Made by a program: the position numbers and the translations under genes. The notes under the pieces are model-generated. The model was not told the DNA's origin. It made no database searches and saw only the letters and a list, made by a program, of their open reading frames with translations. From assembly GCA_018242685.1 (NCBI GenBank), contig JAFEBM010000024.1:1-64000 (forward strand): 64,000 bases of DNA. The letters run 5' to 3'. Below, piece by piece: positions 61,608 to 64,000 of the stretch (the stretch's first letter is position 1; each line of letters starts with the position of its first letter). The stretch is from Nitrospira sp. (GTDB lineage: Bacteria; Nitrospirota; Nitrospiria; Nitrospirales; Nitrospiraceae).

Positions 61608-63955
61608 GCATGAGCGAAATCACGGAGCCCCTTACGTCTGATCCACCGGGAGAGCCGCTATCGGTGAAAATTCTTGAATATTGGGGCAACATCCGCCGCC
61701 GAAAATGGCTTGTGCTCTGCTCTATCGTGGCTGGGGTCGCCATCGCGGCCATGCTCTGCGTAGTCCTGCCGAAAAGCTATCGCTCCAACACCCTGATCCT
61801 GATTGAAAATCAGAAGATTCCTGAGGATTACGTCAAGGGCATCGGAGGGGCCAGCGTCGAGCAACGTCTGACGATGATCCAGCAACAAGTGATGAGCCGG
61901 ACGATCCTGAGTCAGATTTTGGACGAATACGACCTCTATGAGAGACAGGTCAAACGGGAGGGCATCGAGTCGACCATCGAAACATTGCGCAAAATGATCA
62001 AGGTGGAGACCGTAGGCACCCTCGGCGCGTGGGGTAAGAGTGTCGAGGCGATCACTCTTTCATTCGCCCATGAAGATCCGGCGACGGCCATGAAGGTGAC
62101 GGCAAAGCTCGCGTCGTTGTTCATCGAGGAAAATGTCAAAGTGCGGGAACAACTCGTGACAGGGGTGTCCGTCTTTCTCGAACAAGAATTGTTTGAGGCG
62201 AAGAAAGCCCTGGAGGCGCAAGAAGAGGCCATCAGCAAGTACAAGACAAAATTTATGGGCCAGTTGCCGGAGCAAATGGAGGCGAACCTACGAGCATTAG
62301 ATCGTCTGCAAGCGGAACTGAATTCGACGGACGATCTGCTGCACGGCCAAAGCGATCGGTTGAGCAGAGTCGAAAAGTCGATCATGGAGTACGAAACCAG
62401 CGGGGGAACCACTGCGGATTCCGACAATCCCAAGTCCGTGAATTCGGCGATGGATCCCCTGGTGGCTCGCTTGCGCGAATTGGAGAGGCGGCTGACCTCG
62501 CTCCGTGCCGAGTGGAAAGAGACTTACCCCGATATCGCCGACACGAAGCAGGAGATTGATGACGTCAAGGCTCAGCTGGCTGAGAAATACAGCGCGCAGG
62601 CGACCGATAAGGACGGCGAGGGAGCAAAAAGCTATGATCCCTATCTGAGAGAGCTGCTGAAGCAGCGAAACGAATTGCGCGCTGATCTGTCAGCGATCAG
62701 GGATCGTCGAGCCAGGCTTGTGGAACAAATCAAGGATATGGAACGGCGTGTGGAACAGATACCGTCGCGCGAACAAGAGCTCATGATCTTGGTGCGCGAC
62801 TACGAAAACAGGAAAAAGAATTACCAAGCCTTACTGGATAAACGCTTGAATGCCCATGTGGCGGAGAACCTTGAAAAACGTCAACAGGGGGAACAGTTTC
62901 GTGTGCTGGACGAAGCGAATTTACCGCAGAAGCCGGAGAAACCAAATCGGTTAGTGATCATGATGTTTGGCCTGATAGGAGGATGCGCACTCGGTGTCGG
63001 TCTTGCGGTCGGCCTCGAACACTTGAATCCGACCTTTCGGCGCCGAGAAGAAGTGGAGATCTTGCCGGGCATGCAAGTGTTGGCGACCGTACCCCAGTTC
63101 TTCACCTTGAACCCTCAGATCAGCGCAATGCCGAAGACTGGTGCTCGAATGGCCGGCCAGGGGAGCCTTGGCGTGCCGGCGGTAAAAATAGCATCGCAGG
63201 GCACGCCTTGGGTCCCATTCGGAAACGGAAACGAGATCAATCCAGTAAGCCTGAATCTAGTCGCCAAGTGGCAACCCCGTTCGATTGCCGCCGAACAATA
63301 TCGGATGGCCGCCACGAAACTGGTTCTCTCAACCGAGGGACGCCGTTCTACGGTTGTCGAAATCACCAGTGCGTTGATGGGCGAGGGTAAGACGACCACG
63401 GTGGTAAATTTAGGTTACACGATTGCGCGTGACTTCAGGAAAAAGACGCTGCTCATCGATTGTGACTTTCAACGGCCGGCCCTCCATCACTATGTCAGGG
63501 TACTCTCGCGAGGAGGATTGATCGAGTTTTTAGATAGTCAGGCTTCCCTCGATGACTGTGTGTCCGTGATCGATGAATGTCCGTGCTTTGTCATGGCAGC
63601 CAGCGGAGCGGTTGGAACGGGTCGCGAATGGAATGAATTTGGGAGGATTCAACAGCTGAAAGCGATGCTGCCGGAGCTTCGCGCGAAATTTCAGTATCTC
63701 ATCATCAATACACCGCCCGTCTTGTCCAGCGCGACCATGGGCATCTTGGCGACTCTGGCAGATGAACTTGTGTGGGTGATCCGCGCGGGGCATTCGCCCA
63801 AGCATCTGGTGCAAAAGGCCTTCACGATGTTGGGGCAGACAGCGCAACGGCGAGTGATTCTCAACGGGCTCGATCCGCATAGTATGCCGCACCATTTGTA
63901 TGGTTATACCATGCCCTACGGTCGCGACCGTTCGGTTGAGAGTGTGAGGCACTAG
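61604..63955 (+). CDS. polysaccharide co-polymerase/tyrosine kinase-like protein (Wzz-BY kinase)
   Basis: A 783-residue inner-membrane protein. The Wzz part has two membrane helices (WLVLCSIVAGVAIAAMLCVVLP and MMFGLIGGCALGVGLAVGL) around long coiled coils (about 170-420). The cytoplasmic BY-kinase/ATPase part has Walker A (SALMGEGKTTTVVNLGY), Walker A' (LLIDCDFQRP) and Walker B (YLIINTPPVL). The C-terminus has three tyrosines (LYGYTMPYGRD) as possible autophosphorylation sites. It sets chain length of the polysaccharide. ATG 61604 overlaps the barrel gene stop. Confidence 0.88.
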   Translation: MSMSEITEPLTSDPPGEPLSVKILEYWGNIRRRKWLVLCSIVAGVAIAAMLCVVLPKSYRSNTLILIENQKIPEDYVKGIGGASVEQRLTMIQQQVMSRTILSQILDEYDLYERQVKREGIESTIETLRKMIKVETVGTLGAWGKSVEAITLSFAHEDPATAMKVTAKLASLFIEENVKVREQLVTGVSVFLEQELFEAKKALEAQEEAISKYKTKFMGQLPEQMEANLRALDRLQAELNSTDDLLHGQSDRLSRVEKSIMEYETSGGTTADSDNPKSVNSAMDPLVARLRELERRLTSLRAEWKETYPDIADTKQEIDDVKAQLAEKYSAQATDKDGEGAKSYDPYLRELLKQRNELRADLSAIRDRRARLVEQIKDMERRVEQIPSREQELMILVRDYENRKKNYQALLDKRLNAHVAENLEKRQQGEQFRVLDEANLPQKPEKPNRLVIMMFGLIGGCALGVGLAVGLEHLNPTFRRREEVEILPGMQVLATVPQFFTLNPQISAMPKTGARMAGQGSLGVPAVKIASQGTPWVPFGNGNEINPVSLNLVAKWQPRSIAAEQYRMAATKLVLSTEGRRSTVVEITSALMGEGKTTTVVNLGYTIARDFRKKTLLIDCDFQRPALHHYVRVLSRGGLIEFLDSQASLDDCVSVIDECPCFVMAASGAVGTGREWNEFGRIQQLKAMLPELRAKFQYLIINTPPVLSSATMGILATLADELVWVIRAGHSPKHLVQKAFTMLGQTAQRRVILNGLDPHSMPHHLYGYTMPYGRDRSVESVRH

Positions 63956-64000
63956 GGCATAAGAGGCATCCTCCCAGCTCAAGTCACCAACTATCGCCTG

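Overview
The window reads as a chromosomal segment of a Gram-negative, chemolithotroph-like bacterium, most probably Nitrospira (Nitrospirota). That is an inference from gene content and style: many lipoproteins, a cyanase, an acetyl-CoA synthetase, glucosylglycerate-type osmolyte genes, a heavy-metal RND pump and an exopolysaccharide locus. No 16S rRNA or nitrite oxidoreductase is present to confirm it.

Layout. 1-2.2 kb is an accessory patch: a PD-(D/E)XK-like protein, a small conserved unknown, a DUF433 antitoxin with a truncated DUF5615 toxin, and a dimeric barrel protein, with a repeated TTATGCxGATCGG site. 2.2-5.1 kb (minus strand) holds a small membrane protein, a proline/lysine-repeat TIG protein and acs. 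5.3-10.4 kb is a plus-strand envelope cluster: a caspase-fold protein without its catalytic cysteine, an LPP20 lipoprotein, an LpoB-like protein, a COG3014-like lipoprotein and a large LPP20/FlgT-like lipoprotein, then a toxin-antitoxin pair. 11.2-15.4 kb (minus strand) is a tightly coupled osmolyte operon: GpgS, a second glycosyltransferase, a mechanosensitive-channel-like protein and a HAD phosphatase. 15.6-29.3 kb mixes housekeeping genes (TPP decarboxylase, RlmI-like methyltransferase, cyanase, SEC-C protein, Tim44-like protein, YbaK-like deacylase, transhydrogenase) with two VapBC-type modules, gene fragments and a MITE-like element.

29.6-37.1 kb is a type I restriction-modification island, hsdM-hsdS-fic-hsdR. 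hsdM is cut by an amber codon and carries an in-frame palindromic repeat; fic sits between hsdS and hsdR behind a perfect inverted repeat. 37.3-49.1 kb holds two small genes and a 3,626-residue RTX protein with an N-terminal lipase domain. 49.1-51.0 kb has a HTH regulator, a small coiled-coil protein and a SpoU methyltransferase. 51.1-56.9 kb is a TolC/adaptor/RND metal efflux operon, followed by tRNA-Phe(GAA) on the minus strand. 57.4-64.0 kb begins an exopolysaccharide locus: a NarL-type regulator with a degenerate receiver, a NusG/RfaH-like antiterminator, an orphan IS3-OrfA-like protein, a Wza-like export lipoprotein, an outer-membrane barrel and a Wzz/tyrosine-kinase-like co-polymerase.

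Most notable are the lipoprotein cluster headed by an apparently dead caspase, the split hsdM with a putative new Shine-Dalgarno at the break, the fic gene with a candidate operator inside the restriction locus, the glucosylglycerate operon that includes a channel, the scrambled cynS and rlmI remnants around a vapBC pair, the 189-bp MITE-like element and the 26-bp palindrome upstream of a ybaK-like gene.
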